Of a stretch of DNA of 64,000 nt, positions 52,001 through 60,961 are shown in pieces. Position numbers and translations under genes: made by a program. Origin of the DNA: Tachypleus tridentatus. Its lineage: Eukaryota > Arthropoda > Merostomata > Xiphosura > Limulidae. Each line of letters begins with the position of its first letter. Positions within the stretch are counted from its first letter, which is position 1. The DNA lies in NCBI RefSeq assembly GCF_004210375.1, contig NC_134830.1, positions 68,674,326 to 68,738,325 of the forward strand, read 5' to 3'. A model generated the notes under the pieces. The model saw only the letters and a list, made by a program, of their open reading frames with translations. It searched no databases and was not told the DNA's origin.

Positions 52001-55000
52001 GTAGGCTTATTATAATCTTTATTATAAAGTACACACTTTTTAATAGTGAAATACCTTGGTTAAAACTGAAGAATGTTTTATCTTGACCTTGGATAATCCA
52101 AACATTGCAAATTACGACAGATAACATCATGTTTTACGAGGAATGTCACGTAAAAAAAATGTATACAACTTCGGGTGTGTAAGTTTTACTTTTACGCCTA
52201 CTTTAACCCCTTTCATTTGGGAAATGAAGGTCTTTAAGTAAAGGTTACACAAGAACATTTTCATATCTTCATTTGGATAAATCTTCTTTAGAATAACTTT
52301 GTTTTTCAATGACTTTGCTGGACGCACAAAATATGATATACCTGAAAACTACAAATCTCAGTTATTCGTGTTATTGTGTTTTTTTTTTATAGCAAAGTCA
52401 CATCTGGCTATCTGCTGAGTCCACCGAGGCGAATCGAACTCCTGATTTTAGCATTGTAATTCAGTAGACTTATCGTTGTTCCAACGAGGACTTTCGGTTA
52501 TTCATTTGTGAATAGTGAATTCAATTTGTTGCTTAACGCATTTTATGTTCCCTGCTGGTACAGCGGTAAGTCTACGGATTTACAATGCTAAAATCAGGAG
52601 TTCGATTCCCCTCTGTAGACTCAGCAGATAGACAGATGTGGCTTTGTTATAAGGAAAACACCAGCACTCAAACTCGTTTTATTGCAATATCGTGTGTCTG
52701 CAATCTCTTGTAATGATACATGGATACATTAACTTGTAGGAAGATAAATATTTTATACGGAAGTGCATTCACGACACGAAGGATCGAAAGGGTAATTGAA
52801 TATACAATTGAAATTCAACTTATAATCTAAGTTATGACCCTAAAATTTGAGTGATAAGTACCTCGGAATAAACCTTTTATTTATATAAGTGCAAAAAATT
52901 CATACAAAATTCATGTTAGTAGAGTCAATCAACTTATGGATCAAATTAAAACTACAATTCTTGAATGAACATTGTCATGAAATTGACGTTAAAGTCAAAA
53001 TTCAGAAGATTGTAGTTGTTAAACATCAAGCTGTACAATGGGCACGGATATCAAAACTCAGGTTTCAGCGTTATAAACCTTCAGAATTATTTCTAAGTCA
53101 ATGGAGGGGGCTATCCAAGAGGCAAAATTATACATTTAGAACAGATGAAAATACCCTACGTTAAAATGGCCAATGAACTCACCTGTAAAGCAAACATTCC
53201 TATTGTTGCAAGACCGATCCACGAATGCAAACTGTAGAAATGCTTGGGATCTTGGGCGATATTACGACCTTGAATTGCTGACACCAAGCCAACCGTGATT
53301 GATGACAAGGCAAAGACGAAAAACGAGGTGTGAATTACCTTGGTGTATATCTTCTTATAGCAAGAGAAACATCTATATGCAAGAATTGCTGTCAAAGGCA
53401 GCATTTTATGAAAATATTGGAATTAAATCAATATTTGATTTTAATTTCACTTTTAAAAATAGCTTAAGATAGTATTACTTTCAAAGAGTACCAATAAGAA
53501 ATTTAAAGTTTATGAAGTAAATGAAAAAACAACATTGGTTTGTTTTTATCCTTTCACTTCAGCAGCTATTCCAGCTTATAATTAAAACTAGAACGTTATT
53601 ACGTATCTTTTTAATTCAATAATAAAATTATTTTCTTTTTATTTTCATAGTATCGTCTGAGTGTACGATGTATCTTCGTTTTCTTTTGACATAAGACAAC
53701 TTCTAATTCTGTGTTAGTTTGTTTTTGAATTTTGTGCAAAGATATACGAGGCTATCTGCGCTGACCATCCCTAATTTAGAAGTGTAAGACTAGAGGGAAG
53801 GCAGTTAGTCATCACCACCCATCGCCAACTCTTGGGCTACTTTTTTACCAACGAATAGTGGGATTAATCGTCATATATAACGTTCCACGGTTGAAAGGGC
53901 GAGCATGTTTAGTGTGACGGTGATTCGAACCCGCGACCCTCGGATTACAAGTCGAGCGCCTCATCCGCCTGGCCATGTTGGGCTATAATCTGTATTTATT
54001 TGAAAAAAAATAGCAATGTAGATTGGGTATCATAACAAATTAATAACACTATGTAACAAAATTTTTACTTTTTCTTGTTCCTGGGCAGAAAGTGTTATTT
54101 CCCAATTGCTTATGCATAAAGTAAATGGAAAATACTTATTTTTTTCTTCAAACTTTGCTTTTGTGACCTGGGTAATGAAATTTTTAAATTTACCCATTTT
54201 CCAGAACATTCTAGATAGATTCAGCGCAAAGTAACTGATAGAGAATTTCTCGAACTAACAAGAATTTTCAAGAATGAAAGTGTGCAAGTCACAAGTCAGA
54301 GGAAGCATCACCGACATTTTTCAAGCTTCTTCACTCTGCTTCTGCCACAATGTATCCAGTCTGTGCGAGGCAATTGGAATTGCCTGTAACCCGAACGACT
54401 GGCGCCTCTTCATTGATAGCTCATCCAGAAGCCTTAAAGCTGTGCTGCTCCATAACGGGAATAAGTATCCGTCTCTTCCCCTGGCTCATTCGGTGCACCT
54501 CAAAGAGGAATACAACAGCGTCAAGACCTTGCTAGAAGCTTTACCAACTTTCTCTGTTATCTTTGCCTTTGGGACAGCAGAGACACCGCAGCGCACTACA
54601 ATAGGAAACACTGGCCACAACGGACCGCGTTCTCTGCGGGGAGGCACAATGTCAAGTGTGATCCACTAGTTGACCTCCAGAAGGTGTTGTTCCCACCATT
54701 GCACATAAAATTGGGTCTTACGAAACAATTTATCACAGCTCTTGATAAGGAGTCTGCAGCCTTCATGTACCTTCGAGACTTCTTTCCTAAGCTGTCTGAG
54801 GCAAAGGTCAAAGTTGGTCTCTTCGTTCGACCACAAATAAAGAAGATCCTGGAGTGCACAGAATTTCCCAAGAAGCTCAGTAGGAAGGAATAAAAAAAGC
54901 TTGGGGCAGCTTTGTCGCAGTGGTTCATGGATTCTTGGGCAATCACATGGCCGAAAATTATGTGGAACTGGTTGAGGCTCTGGTGAAGAACTACGGCAAA

Positions 55001-56089
55001 ATGGGCTGCAGGATGTCCCTGAAAGTTCATACCCTTGACGCTCATCTTGATAAATTCAAGGAGAATGTGGGAGCATATTCAGAGGAGCAAGGCGAGCGCT
55101 TTCACCAAGATGTATTGGACTTTGAACGCCGCTACCAAGGAGGGCTAATACGTGAAAGTGATTTACATTACAGTCGAAAATCTCGAAAAACTACTCACTT
55201 CTAAACATTTTTGTATAACGTTAGTATAAACACATGTAAATCTTTATTCATATGTTGTTTTATTCAGACCTTATGAAATGAAAATGTGCAAATTTGCCTG
55301 TTTCTACACAGAAAATAGGTTAATTTCTAAATTTCATTATCCAGGTCACAAAAGTAAAGTTTGAAGGGAAAAATGGTCACTTTCTGTATTTTTACAACAT
55401 AAGCAATTAAGAAATAACACATACTATCCAGGAACAAAATTTGTGTTACGTAATGTAATCAATTAAGCTTGTAAAACAGAAAATATAAATAACCCCACAG
55501 CTAAAAATGACCAAAATAACAAGAAAAAATATTTCCAGTATTTAGTCTATTATAATAAATTAAGAAGTTCCACTAATATCACTTAAATACACTCTTTGTT
55601 TTACATAGTGGTAAATAAGAACATTTCAACTATTTCTCGGTGGACTGAGCAGATAGTCAATGTAGCTTTGCTATAAGAAAACACACACACACATTTCAAC
55701 TATTTAACATTTTAATTTTTTTGACTAAAATTATTTAATAAATTTTGTCTGTGAAAGATGTTACAGTTATTTTTAACATATTTGTTGCTAAAATAAAAAC
55801 CCTTTTAAGTTCATTCACGTCATCAATACACATTTTTACCAAATCTTTAGATTAATTATATTAAATCTTTATACATATATATATATTACTAACCTTGACC
55901 GTTGAAGAATATAAAACCCCCAATCATGAGAACATAATGAAGGTTAAGTTGTCTAGTGGCGTCATTGGTCCAAGTAACACCACCCCCATAATAAAATATC
56001 CAGAAGAGGCAAAGACCAAGGGCTCCAAACAGCATAACTTCAGCAATGAAAATCCAAAGGGCAAACCCATACTTGACCATTGCAGACAT
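39926..56089 (-). CDS. CYB561: Cytochrome b561 family transmembrane oxidoreductase (4 coding exons)
   Basis: Spliced gene encoding a 241-residue cytochrome b561. Family members carry electrons from ascorbate across a membrane (secretory vesicle, lysosome or plasma membrane) to reduce monodehydroascorbate or ferric iron. The four exons join with matching phases (1, 0, 2) at GT/AG sites and sum to 726 nt including the TAA stop. Six membrane helices are visible at about residues 9-31, 48-66, 83-104, 119-145, 163-184 and 206-228. The four expected haem-ligand histidines are at H51, H85, H120 (in the family-typical SLHSW motif) and H163. Length and topology fit the animal family (about 220-250 aa). 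The start is the ATG of MSAMVKYG, which leaves the usual short cytosolic N-terminus; an in-frame upstream extension exists but begins after a stop with no ATG. I cannot decide the paralogue (CYB561 versus lysosomal CYB561A3 or D-type). There is no signal peptide. The locus spans about 17 kb because introns are packed with repeats. Confidence 0.93.
40385..40870 (+). repeat. Degenerate tandem array, period about 60 bp
   Basis: Recurring CATCAATACATGTTTTACAC-like blocks followed by T-rich DNA, recognised near 40389, 40491, 40586, 40648, 40769 and 40828 with weaker units between. The 133-codon ORF here (40538-40939) is an artefact of the array. Confidence 0.65.
41036..41120 (+). mobile_element. 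SINE-C 3' part
   Basis: GAAACCGGGTTTTGATACCC, AGAGCACAGACAGCCCATTG, CTTTGTGCTTAATTTCAAAC. It ends exactly where the 50-bp minisatellite begins. Confidence 0.7.
41121..41340 (+). repeat. Minisatellite, 50-bp period, over 4 copies
   Basis: Units begin at about 41121, 41171, 41221, 41271 and 41320, exactly 50 bp apart, each with CATGATGA-like, GTTTGTCGTA-like and AAACACTATTTCATTTTATC-like blocks, moderately diverged. Confidence 0.85.
42180..42229 (+). repeat. 25-bp perfect tandem duplication
   Basis: The unit containing ACATTGGTAAAACATTAGTA occurs twice in succession without mismatch. Confidence 0.85.
42441..42718 (-). mobile_element. SINE-A copy (young) in b561 intron 3
   Basis: Perfect 12-bp duplication GCAAATATTAAG at 42429-42440 and 42719-42730. 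Nearly identical in core to the 38.87-kb copy. Confidence 0.93.
43165..43262 (-). mobile_element. SINE-C-like copy
   Basis: Reverse: CTCTGTGCTATACCCATTAA, GGGATCAAACCATGGGTTTT, ending CGAACCACGGAGGA. Confidence 0.45.
43330..43575 (+). mobile_element. SINE-D copy
   Basis: A further tRNA-like family. Head GGACGAGCGTAGCCTATTGG with GAGTTCAGGGTTTGTAACC; middle CACTGTTCAGTCAAATAGAA; distal CTTCTAGTCTATCACGTCTA. Confidence 0.55.
44162..44282 (-). mobile_element. SINE-B copy
   Basis: Reverse copy: TGTGTGTTTTCTTATAACAA, GAAGGGAAGCGAATCCCTAA, then CCTATCGATAGAC. In b561 intron 3. Confidence 0.7.
45545..45680 (+). mobile_element. SINE-C copy
   Basis: Forward: CCAGCAGTGGCACAGCGAAA, TTAGGTTTTGATACCCGTTG, GGGCAGAGCAAAGAGAGCCC and a CAACAACAACAAAC tail. 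Confidence 0.7.
45766..45935 (-). CDS. CYB561: Cytochrome b561 exon 3 (coding)
   Basis: 170 nt from acceptor AACTTCTACAG to donor CTGAG|GTATAT. It codes the end of helix 4, a longish loop containing RLLPTH with H163, and helix 5 (GLVIFEMAVATCLTGL). Phase 0 in, phase 2 out. The loop after helix 4 (CCDTATVKLRQR) carries two adjacent cysteines that I do not recognise as a family feature. Confidence 0.92.
46335..46680 (+). repeat. Degenerate tandem array, period about 55-65 bp
   Basis: Repeating pattern of AGAAACTGTAA, CATACATGAAGTAAAAGTAA and CCATCA-like blocks, with units near 46341, 46397, 46451, 46557 and 46626. Short weaker units may extend left to about 46250. Confidence 0.6.
46842..46980 (+). 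repeat. 139-bp copy of the 37.7-kb repeat
   Basis: Lies in intron 2 of cytochrome b561; same orientation as the copy downstream of the gene. The extra 6 bp (ATTATA) sit after ACACATATA and look like a small tandem slip. Confidence 0.9.
47159..47440 (-). mobile_element. SINE-A copy in b561 intron 2
   Basis: Perfect duplication ATGAATTCTAGT at 47147-47158 and 47441-47452. Full length. Confidence 0.93.
47577..47680 (+). mobile_element. SINE-C copy, diverged
   Basis: CTTTCACTGACTAAGCGGTA, GGAGTTTGATTCC, CGCAGAGAGCCCATTGTGCA. Confidence 0.5.
47856..47873. repeat. Short palindrome
   Basis: TTAACCAC-AA-GTGGTTAA, an 8-bp perfect stem, in intron 2 of cytochrome b561. Confidence 0.5.
47948..47967 (+). 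repeat. (TA)n microsatellite in b561 intron 2
   Basis: Nine or ten TA units. Confidence 0.8.
48571..48690 (-). mobile_element. SINE-C copy
   Basis: Reverse: ACACAATGGGCTATTTATGC, CACAGGTATCGAAACTCGAT, ending ACTGTGCCACCGGGGGAG. Confidence 0.7.
48925..49035 (-). mobile_element. SINE-D fragment
   Basis: GAGACTGACTGTCACTTTTA and CAATTCTTAGATCATTCAGT, CTAACAATTTAACCAT resemble the reverse head half seen at 60.75 kb. Confidence 0.4.
49430..49503 (+). mobile_element. SINE-C 3' fragment
   Basis: CTGGGTTTTGATACTTGCAG and GTAACTTTGTGTTTAACAAC with a CAAACAAAC tail. Confidence 0.5.
49728..50007 (+). mobile_element. SINE-A copy, forward
   Basis: Perfect duplication CCATACACTTC at 49717-49727 and 50008-50018. 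Starts GGCCCGGCATGGCC; B box GGTTCGAATCCC; ends with an A/C-rich tail. Confidence 0.93.
50041..50306 (+). mobile_element. SINE-A copy, forward, tandem with the previous one
   Basis: Starts GCCTGGCATGGCCAGGTGG about 35 bp after the preceding copy. Full length, more diverged; no clear duplication. Confidence 0.85.
50364..50495 (+). mobile_element. SINE-C copy (well preserved)
   Basis: GGCCCCCCAATGGCTCAGCG (head), GGTTTCGATACTCGTGG (B box), AGAGCACAGATAGCCCATTG, tail CAACAACAAC. Confidence 0.8.
50553..51055 (-). mobile_element. Internally deleted copy of the 54-kb DNA transposon
   Basis: Reverse-oriented. 50553-50880 is the complement of the right end of the 54-kb element including its last coding codons (GLIRESDLHY). 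50930-51055 is the complement of its left terminal repeat. Nearly all of the coding region is missing, so this is a MITE-like non-autonomous derivative of about 500 bp. Confidence 0.7.
51122..51398 (-). mobile_element. SINE-A copy, reverse
   Basis: Flanked by ACAAGTATAGT (51111-51121) and ACAAATATAGT (51399-51409), one mismatch. Full length. Confidence 0.9.
51581..51781 (+). repeat. About 38-bp direct repeat pair
   Basis: TCTTTTAAGCAGGATTAGAG and the following AAATTAA recur at 51581-51619 and 51742-51781 with very few differences, about 160 bp apart. Confidence 0.75.
52375..52490 (-). mobile_element. SINE-B copy (left of a convergent pair)
   Basis: Reverse copy: TTTATAGCAAAGTCACATCT, CCACCGAGGCGAATCGAACT, ending CCAACGAGGAC. 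A forward copy starts 60 bp to the right. Confidence 0.75.
52549..52676 (+). mobile_element. SINE-B copy (right of a head-to-head pair)
   Basis: Forward: CCCTGCTGGTACAGCGGTAA (tRNA-like A box), GGAGTTCGATTCCCCTC (B box), then CAGCAGATAGACAGATGTGG and CTTTGTTATAAGGAAAACAC. Confidence 0.8.
53183..53388 (-). CDS. CYB561: Cytochrome b561 exon 2 (coding)
   Basis: 206 nt from acceptor CTTTGACAG (53389) to donor CAG|GTGAGT (53183). It completes the split codon to give GQAILAYR, then carries helix 3 with H85 and the YSLHSW motif with H120 opening helix 4. It ends in phase 0. The exon contains two of the four haem ligands. Confidence 0.92.
53715..53985 (-). mobile_element. SINE-A copy, reverse, in b561 intron 1
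   Basis: Full-length reverse copy with core CCCTAATTTAGAAGTGTAAG and head GATTCGAACCCGCGACCCTC. Approximate duplication TAATTCTGT / TAATCTGT. Confidence 0.85.
54041..55462 (+). mobile_element. DNA transposon with long terminal inverted repeats
   Basis: Left end (54041-54205) and right end (55270-55462) are inverted copies of each other over about 150 bp. Shared blocks include GTTCCTGG, GTGTTATTTC, AATTGCTTATG, CTTCAAACTTTGCTTTTGTG and GGTAATGAAATTT or near variants. Between them lies a broken protein gene (54274-55204). A deletion derivative of the same family lies at 50553-51055 in the opposite orientation. TTAA occurs just outside both ends, but at unequal offsets, so I cannot fix the target-site duplication. 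Superfamily not recognised. Confidence 0.7.
54274..55204 (+). pseudogene. Broken protein gene of the 54-kb DNA transposon
   Basis: Three frames carry successive parts of one protein. The first (from 54274) has WRLFIDSSSRSLKAVLLHNG and ends LKEEYNSVKTLLEAL. After a frame change or deletion near 54540 there is a C-x2-C-type segment (CYLCLWDSRDTAAHY) and PPLHIKLGLTKQFI, running to a stop near 54893. A third frame (54920-55204) has GFLGNHMAENYVELVEALVK and HLDKFKENVGAYSEEQGERF, ending RKTTHF. The stop is shared with the deletion derivative. I remember similar unnamed proteins repeated in arthropod and cnidarian genomes but cannot name the family. No DDE triad is identified. Confidence 0.6.
55637..55696 (+). 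mobile_element. SINE-B 3' fragment
   Basis: CTCGGTGGACTGAGCAGATA, GTAGCTTTGCTATAAGAAAA and an AC-repeat tail. Confidence 0.65.
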
Positions 56090-56120
56090 TTTTCCCTCGT
56101 ATGTAGAGGTTCTACTGGAC
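55894..56120 (-). CDS. CYB561: Cytochrome b561 exon with start codon
   Basis: Acceptor with a T-rich tract ending CTCAACAG at 56121. 31 nt of leader, then ATG at 56089. It codes residues 1-65 (helix 1, the luminal GGGVTW segment and the first part of helix 2 with H51) and ends CAA G|GTTAGT at 55894 (phase 1). The leader stays open in frame back to the exon start, so an N-terminal extension through the upstream exon is conceivable but has no ATG. Confidence 0.9.
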
Positions 56121-56304
56121 CTGTTGAGGAAAAAATAAAAAGGTTTGACAGAAATCAGAAATAAATATCACTTAGAATGTCTAATTCTGAAATAAAAGAA
56201 AAATTAGAAAAGCAGATACTGATAAATGATATACTTATTTGGGTTCCTAAATGATATTTATCATATGCTAGATTTTCATATTTTTATAACTTTTAGATTT
56301 TCTA

Positions 56305-56361
56305 GAGCGGTATATCTCCAGATTTATAACGCTAAAAGCAGGAGACCGATTCCCTTCGTTG
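56305..56361 (+). mobile_element. SINE-B copy, left half (split by SINE-A)
   Basis: AGAGCGGTATATCTCCAGAT, AACGCTAAAAGCAGGAGACC, GATTCCCTTCGTTG. It continues at 56649 after the inserted SINE-A. Confidence 0.8.
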
Positions 56362-56648
56362 TACTCTGACCCGAAATGGCGAAGTGTGTTGAGGCGTTCG
56401 ACTCGTAATCCGAGGTTCGCGGGTTTGAATCCCGGTCGCACCAAACATGCTCGCCCTTTCAGCCGTGGGGGCGTTATAATGTGACGGTCAACCCCGTTAT
56501 TCGTTGGTAAAAAGAGTAGCCCAAGAGTTGGCGGTGGGTGGTGATGACTAGCTGCCTTCCCTGTAGTCTTACACTGCTAGATTAGGGACGGCTAGTGCAA
56601 ATAATCCTCGAGTAGCTTTGCGCGAATTTCAAAAAAACAAACAAACAA
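56362..56648 (+). mobile_element. SINE-A copy nested in a SINE-B
   Basis: Full-length forward copy (head near 56370, tail CAAAAAAACAAACAAAC). Flanked by TCGTTG at 56356-56361 and 56649-56654; outside these the two halves of a SINE-B continue. Confidence 0.85.
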
Positions 56649-56710
56649 TCGTTGGACTCAGCAAATAGCCCAACGTGGCTTTGCTGTAAAAAAAAAACAC
56701 ATACATACAC
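56649..56710 (+). mobile_element. SINE-B copy, right half
   Basis: TCGTTGGACTCAGCAAATAG then CCCAACGTGGCTTTGCTGTA and an A/AC tail; the continuation of the half at 56305. Confidence 0.8.
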
Positions 56711-56764
56711 CTTTCGGTAGACACAGCTTATAGCGCAATATGGTTTGCTATAAAAAATACACTA
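56711..56764 (+). mobile_element. SINE-B 3' fragment
   Basis: CTTTCGGTAGACACAGCTTA, then ATATGGTTTGCTATAAAAAA: a second 3' end directly after the split copy. Confidence 0.55.
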
Positions 56765-57076
56765 GTTAAAAAAATATTTCTTTATTAACCAAACAGAAAA
56801 CAAGAAGAAGATCAAGTTTCCGTATTTTGTTTACGATCATTAATTACAGCATTTCTTTTGTTAGATATTAGTGTATCTCAAGCATTAAAATGTCAAATTT
56901 ACAAGTTATGATTTGCGCTGTTACGTTTATAGCTCTTGCTAAAGACCAAAGTTTCGAAAAACAGTAAATCAGCCATTAGTTTTATGAAATGACAGCGAAC
57001 TTGGGAAGGTATATTAATATATACCTGACAACAGAAAAGGAAAATTAAAACAATGTTTAATCCAAAAGTAATATAC

Positions 57077-57180
57077 CTATTGTAGTTTGGTTGTTTTGGA
57101 ATGTCGGGGTCCTCAGCCCCTTTACATTTCAACCAGTTATTTCTCCCTTAATTGTTTCTTCATCATACTCTCCATCCAGT
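57077..57180 (-). other. CYB561: Probable 5' untranslated exon of cytochrome b561
   Basis: Ends at donor AATAG|GTATAT (57077), which joins in frame to the exon at 56120. The joined frame runs back 24 codons to an in-frame TAA at 57148-57150 without an ATG, so I read it as leader. It contains a short upstream ORF (13 codons with the stop, 57175-57137) in another frame. The 5' end is not determined; 57180 is only the limit of what I examined. Confidence 0.45.
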
Positions 57181-57563
57181 GACAATGATCGTTTTATTAA
57201 TAATTGTCTTATCAGTTAAACTAAAAATATACTTTAACTAATGCATGAGGTGGTCACTCCTGGTATCATTTTGATCACAAAGGGGTATAGTTTCCTTATT
57301 TCTTTGAAGTACAGCAAAGTTGAATTTTACCTTGAAATACATATTGAATACGATTTTGGATTCATAGTTTCATTTTCATCGTATATGACACTGCAAAAAC
57401 ACGGTGCTATTTTCACACTTCAATGGAAAGCACCTGTACATTATTTTCAGGTGTCACAATTATTAATATATATATATATCACTCAGAACATAATACATAA
57501 AACAAATAAGTAGTGCGTGACTATGTGGATCGGAACAACACGAGTAGTTTCGTAAATTGGCTT

Positions 57564-57595
57564 TAGTTTGAATTTCGCGCAAAGATATACACGCA
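57564..57595 (-). mobile_element. SINE-A tail fragment
   Basis: Only TTTGAATTTCGCGCAAAGAT remains of a reverse copy. Confidence 0.4.
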
Positions 57596-57783
57596 TAATA
57601 ACGACTGACAGCACATTAATTTTAATTTATAATTAGCTTTCACTTCATCCTTTGTTCTTTGATAACGTCAAAGCCAGTTAATCAATAGGTTATATTTCAT
57701 AAAGTATAGTATTTACAAGATATGCAAGTTGTAGCCTAATACTGTGACTTGCAATAATTCTATTTAATTACTTCCATTAAGTT

Positions 57784-58067
57784 AGGACCGGTATGACCAG
57801 GTGGGTTAAGGCTTTCGACTCTTAACCTGAGAGTAGTGGGTTCGTATCCACATCGCACCCAACATGCTCGCCCTTTCAGTCGTGAGGACGTTATATGTGA
57901 CGGTCAATCCCATAAATCCCACTTTTCGTTAGTATTAGAGTAGCACAAGAGTTGGCGGTAAGCGGTGATGACTAGTTCCTTTCCTTCTAGTCTTACACTG
58001 CTAAATTAGGGACGGCTAGCGCAGGTAGCCCTCGTGTAGCTTTGCGCAAAATTCAAAAAATAAACCA
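57784..58067 (+). mobile_element. SINE-A copy, forward
   Basis: Full length, with duplication ACTTCCAT at 57770-57777 and 58068-58075. Small internal duplication around CCCATAAATCCCAC. Confidence 0.88.
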
Positions 58068-59184
58068 ACTTCCATAGATACTCCAACTCACCAATTTTTT
58101 AAACTGATTTGTCTGTTGCCAGTTCTTGAATTTAATTCAATTCTTTTTAGAATGAAATATTTTTTCAGTTTTTTATATTTGTTTTTTCTCTGTATTTGTA
58201 TTTAAATGTTTTTCATTCTCTGAATTCTCCAGTATTTTTATGCATATTTTAATTCCTATTGTTTATTGTCGTTTCTCAAGTTCAATTCAATCTTTTTAAT
58301 TATCAGTTTTATAATTTTCTTCCCGTGTTTATGTTTTGTTTGATATCATTTCCCTAACTTTATTTATTTAAATCTGTTCTAGTATTCTGAGTGTCTGTTC
58401 CATGGGTCCTGGGAGGTTTTAATGATTTTGTTTCCCTCCCTGTTGCCTTTGACTGGCAGAGAAATGTTTGGGCTCATATCCTATTAAATACTGTTAATTT
58501 TTGGTAAAATATGTCTATTTATTTCCCAATTTTTGTCCATTTTATTCTTTTCTTCAGCAAATGTCACATATTGTTCATTCAGTAAGTGAGAATTAGACAA
58601 AATTACAACACTTCACTACAGACATTCGTGAAGCAACATTATTGGGCTTAAATATTACAGGGCAAAAAACTGGCCAACTTTTTTTGAGTCACATTTAAAA
58701 AAAATATTACGCAGGTGTACACCCTCAAAATCCATTTGGTATGAGTGAAAAGTTTCAGGTCTCTAGGTTTTTTTTCCCTCTTGAAACCATGGCGGTCACA
58801 CACAGGGAGACAGGCTAATTATTGTTATAGATGTCGTTGTTTACTTACTGATAGTTATTTGGTCGTAAAGTAACGTACTTACTAAAGAAGTTTTCAGAAA
58901 ATACGAAAATGACTATACACCAAAACACCATAGCTGACTAATTCTCTGCTATGCGAAGTAGAGTGAACGGTGCTATAGTAACAAATAATTATCAAGGTGA
59001 CCACATTAAGTTGGAAACAGAAGTGTTTTGTTTTGCAACCTAAATGGCACTGCATGCCATAGATAAACAAACGACCAGGTCAGAGACCTCAAGGTTCAGA
59101 CGGGGTTAATTCTAATTTCGAACTCGTAGACAGAGAATGGGCGATTACTCATTAGCATCCATTGCATGAAGCTATCCTTATTAA

Positions 59185-59265
59185 AATAGCTGGATTGTCT
59201 GTCACTCTTATAACCTGTACATAGCTAAAAGTGTGAAGCATGTTCAGTGGCTCGATCCTTCAATT
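59185..59265 (-). mobile_element. SINE-D fragment
   Basis: GGATTGTCTGTCACTCTTAT, AGTGTGAAGCATGTTCAGTG, CTCGATCCTTCAATTTT. Confidence 0.4.
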
Positions 59266-60117
59266 TTTGTTATCTATAGCCAAGTGCACGAAATCACTAT
59301 GATACGCTCTGTCCATGAAATAGAGTGAAGACAAGTGAATTCTAACAATAGTATGATATTGGGTGGGTGGGCTTGGCGTTTTATGGCGCAAGACAACTAG
59401 GCTATCTGCGCCGAGTGATATTGGAAAAAAACACATTAAGATCTTTGAAAGAGTAAATTGTATTAAAGTACGTACATATATCAACAATCTATTTAGTTGG
59501 AGAGAAACTAAAAAAAATGACCTGGTAACGAGTATAGCTAATTAAATATATATATTGTTAAGTTCTCACTTGTAATTATCAGAATGCATTGTTTCACCAA
59601 TTGCACACGATCGTTGTTAATGATGACTGAGGTTTAGGTGTTAAACAAAAATGCTTATCTATTACAAATACACGCAAACAACTTGTACAGAGTTTCTTCG
59701 GAGATTAAATTATTTAGAAGTAGATTGCGGAGAAATCTTTTGAAATAATTTTGGTTTCATTTAAAAAAAAACTGGATAAACTCTAATTTAATATGCGCTT
59801 TTATTAGATATATTTTGCCCCACTAAAATTTTGAATCAGCCTATTATGTTGGATAAATTGGACACAAAAGTAATGTAGCAGCGTCTACAAGGCTAAACTG
59901 ATTTAAGAAAATAAAATGGAAAGAAACTTGATATTGTATGGTGGTTACATTTGTATCATATTATATAATAATTAAATTGGGTAAAGAGAACAGAATGGGA
60001 AGGAACTTGATGCCATATGATTCGTGTGATAGTAAGAAGGTTGATTTAAATAGTTATGTCTCTCTCAGTTTTCATTTTAATATGATTATTGTCCAAAATT
60101 TTAAATTTATCTGTCCT

Positions 60118-60230
60118 TCGGTGAGACAACGGTAAGTTTACGGACGTACAACTCTAATATTCTGATTTAGATTTCCACAGCGAACATAGCAGATAGCCTA
60201 ATGTGAGTTTGCCCTTAAACAAGCAAGCAA
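60118..60230 (+). mobile_element. SINE-B copy, diverged
   Basis: TCGGTGAGACAACGGTAAGT, TTACGGACGTACAACTCTAA, AGCAGATAGCCTAATGTGAG, tail CAAGCAAGCAATC. Confidence 0.6.
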
Positions 60231-60721
60231 TCAGACTTTAATTACCATATTTTTTTCTGTATGTGGCCCGAGGGTTGGATATTTTGAGAAGAAATCATCT
60301 GAGGAGACGTAGCATTTCGAAAGCTAAGGTTCATGTTAACAATGGCAGTGGAAAGAAATAACTGTCAGTTTTCAAATCCGTATAGAACATTATATACGTT
60401 TCTTATCAAGATTTCGAACGAAGCGTAACTCATCAAGTTGTGTTCATTTCCATCCTAGTAAAATGTAAGCTAACATAATATCGGTATGGCCACCACCGCT
60501 TAGACTTCACCTTGTCTTCCGCTAATCTACGGCTGTAATTATAAGTTTGAACGACAGCTTTGTCGCAAGGATAACATAAAATTATCTCTGATGTTCTCAT
60601 CTTACTGACCAGTTTTGTTTATTGTAGGATACTTTTTGTGTAGGTTATCAGATACTGTACGCTAAAATGCTACAAGTAAACTACTGACAAGGTGAAGGCA
60701 ACCAGTTAGCAGTATTCGCCG

Positions 60722-60850
60722 CCACAAGTTCTTTGTAATCTCTTTAAACGGAATAACAGAGACTGACTGTTATTTTTATAGCGTGATCATAGCACCATTC
60801 AGGATCGAGCCTTGGACTTTCAATATACAGTTCGACAATTTGTTCACTAT
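60722..60850 (-). mobile_element. SINE-D fragment
   Basis: GGAATAACAGAGACTGACTG, AGGATCGAGCCTTGGACTTT, CAGTTCGACAATTTGTTCAC. Confidence 0.45.
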
Positions 60851-60961
60851 CAGCTCTTTTTTTCTTAACAGCGAACATGGCTAAATGGTTAACGTGCATG
60901 AATGTAAATCTACGGCTGTATCGTTAACGCCCAGTTATCAAGAAAAAAAACCGGAAAGGAT

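Larger units (their letters stand above)
45936..53182 (-). other. Cytochrome b561 intron 2
   Basis: 7.2 kb intron. It contains a degenerate tandem array (about 46.34-46.68 kb), the second copy of the 133/139-bp repeat, four full SINE-A copies, SINE-B, C and D copies, and an internally deleted DNA transposon. The remainder is AT-rich DNA with no recognisable feature. Confidence 0.8.

Noticed and set aside
54596..55045. 149-codon minus-strand ORF
   Set aside because: Shadow of the transposon protein, whose true coding sense is the plus strand.
55895..56164. Plus-strand ORF opposite the b561 start exon
   Set aside because: Complement of a real exon.
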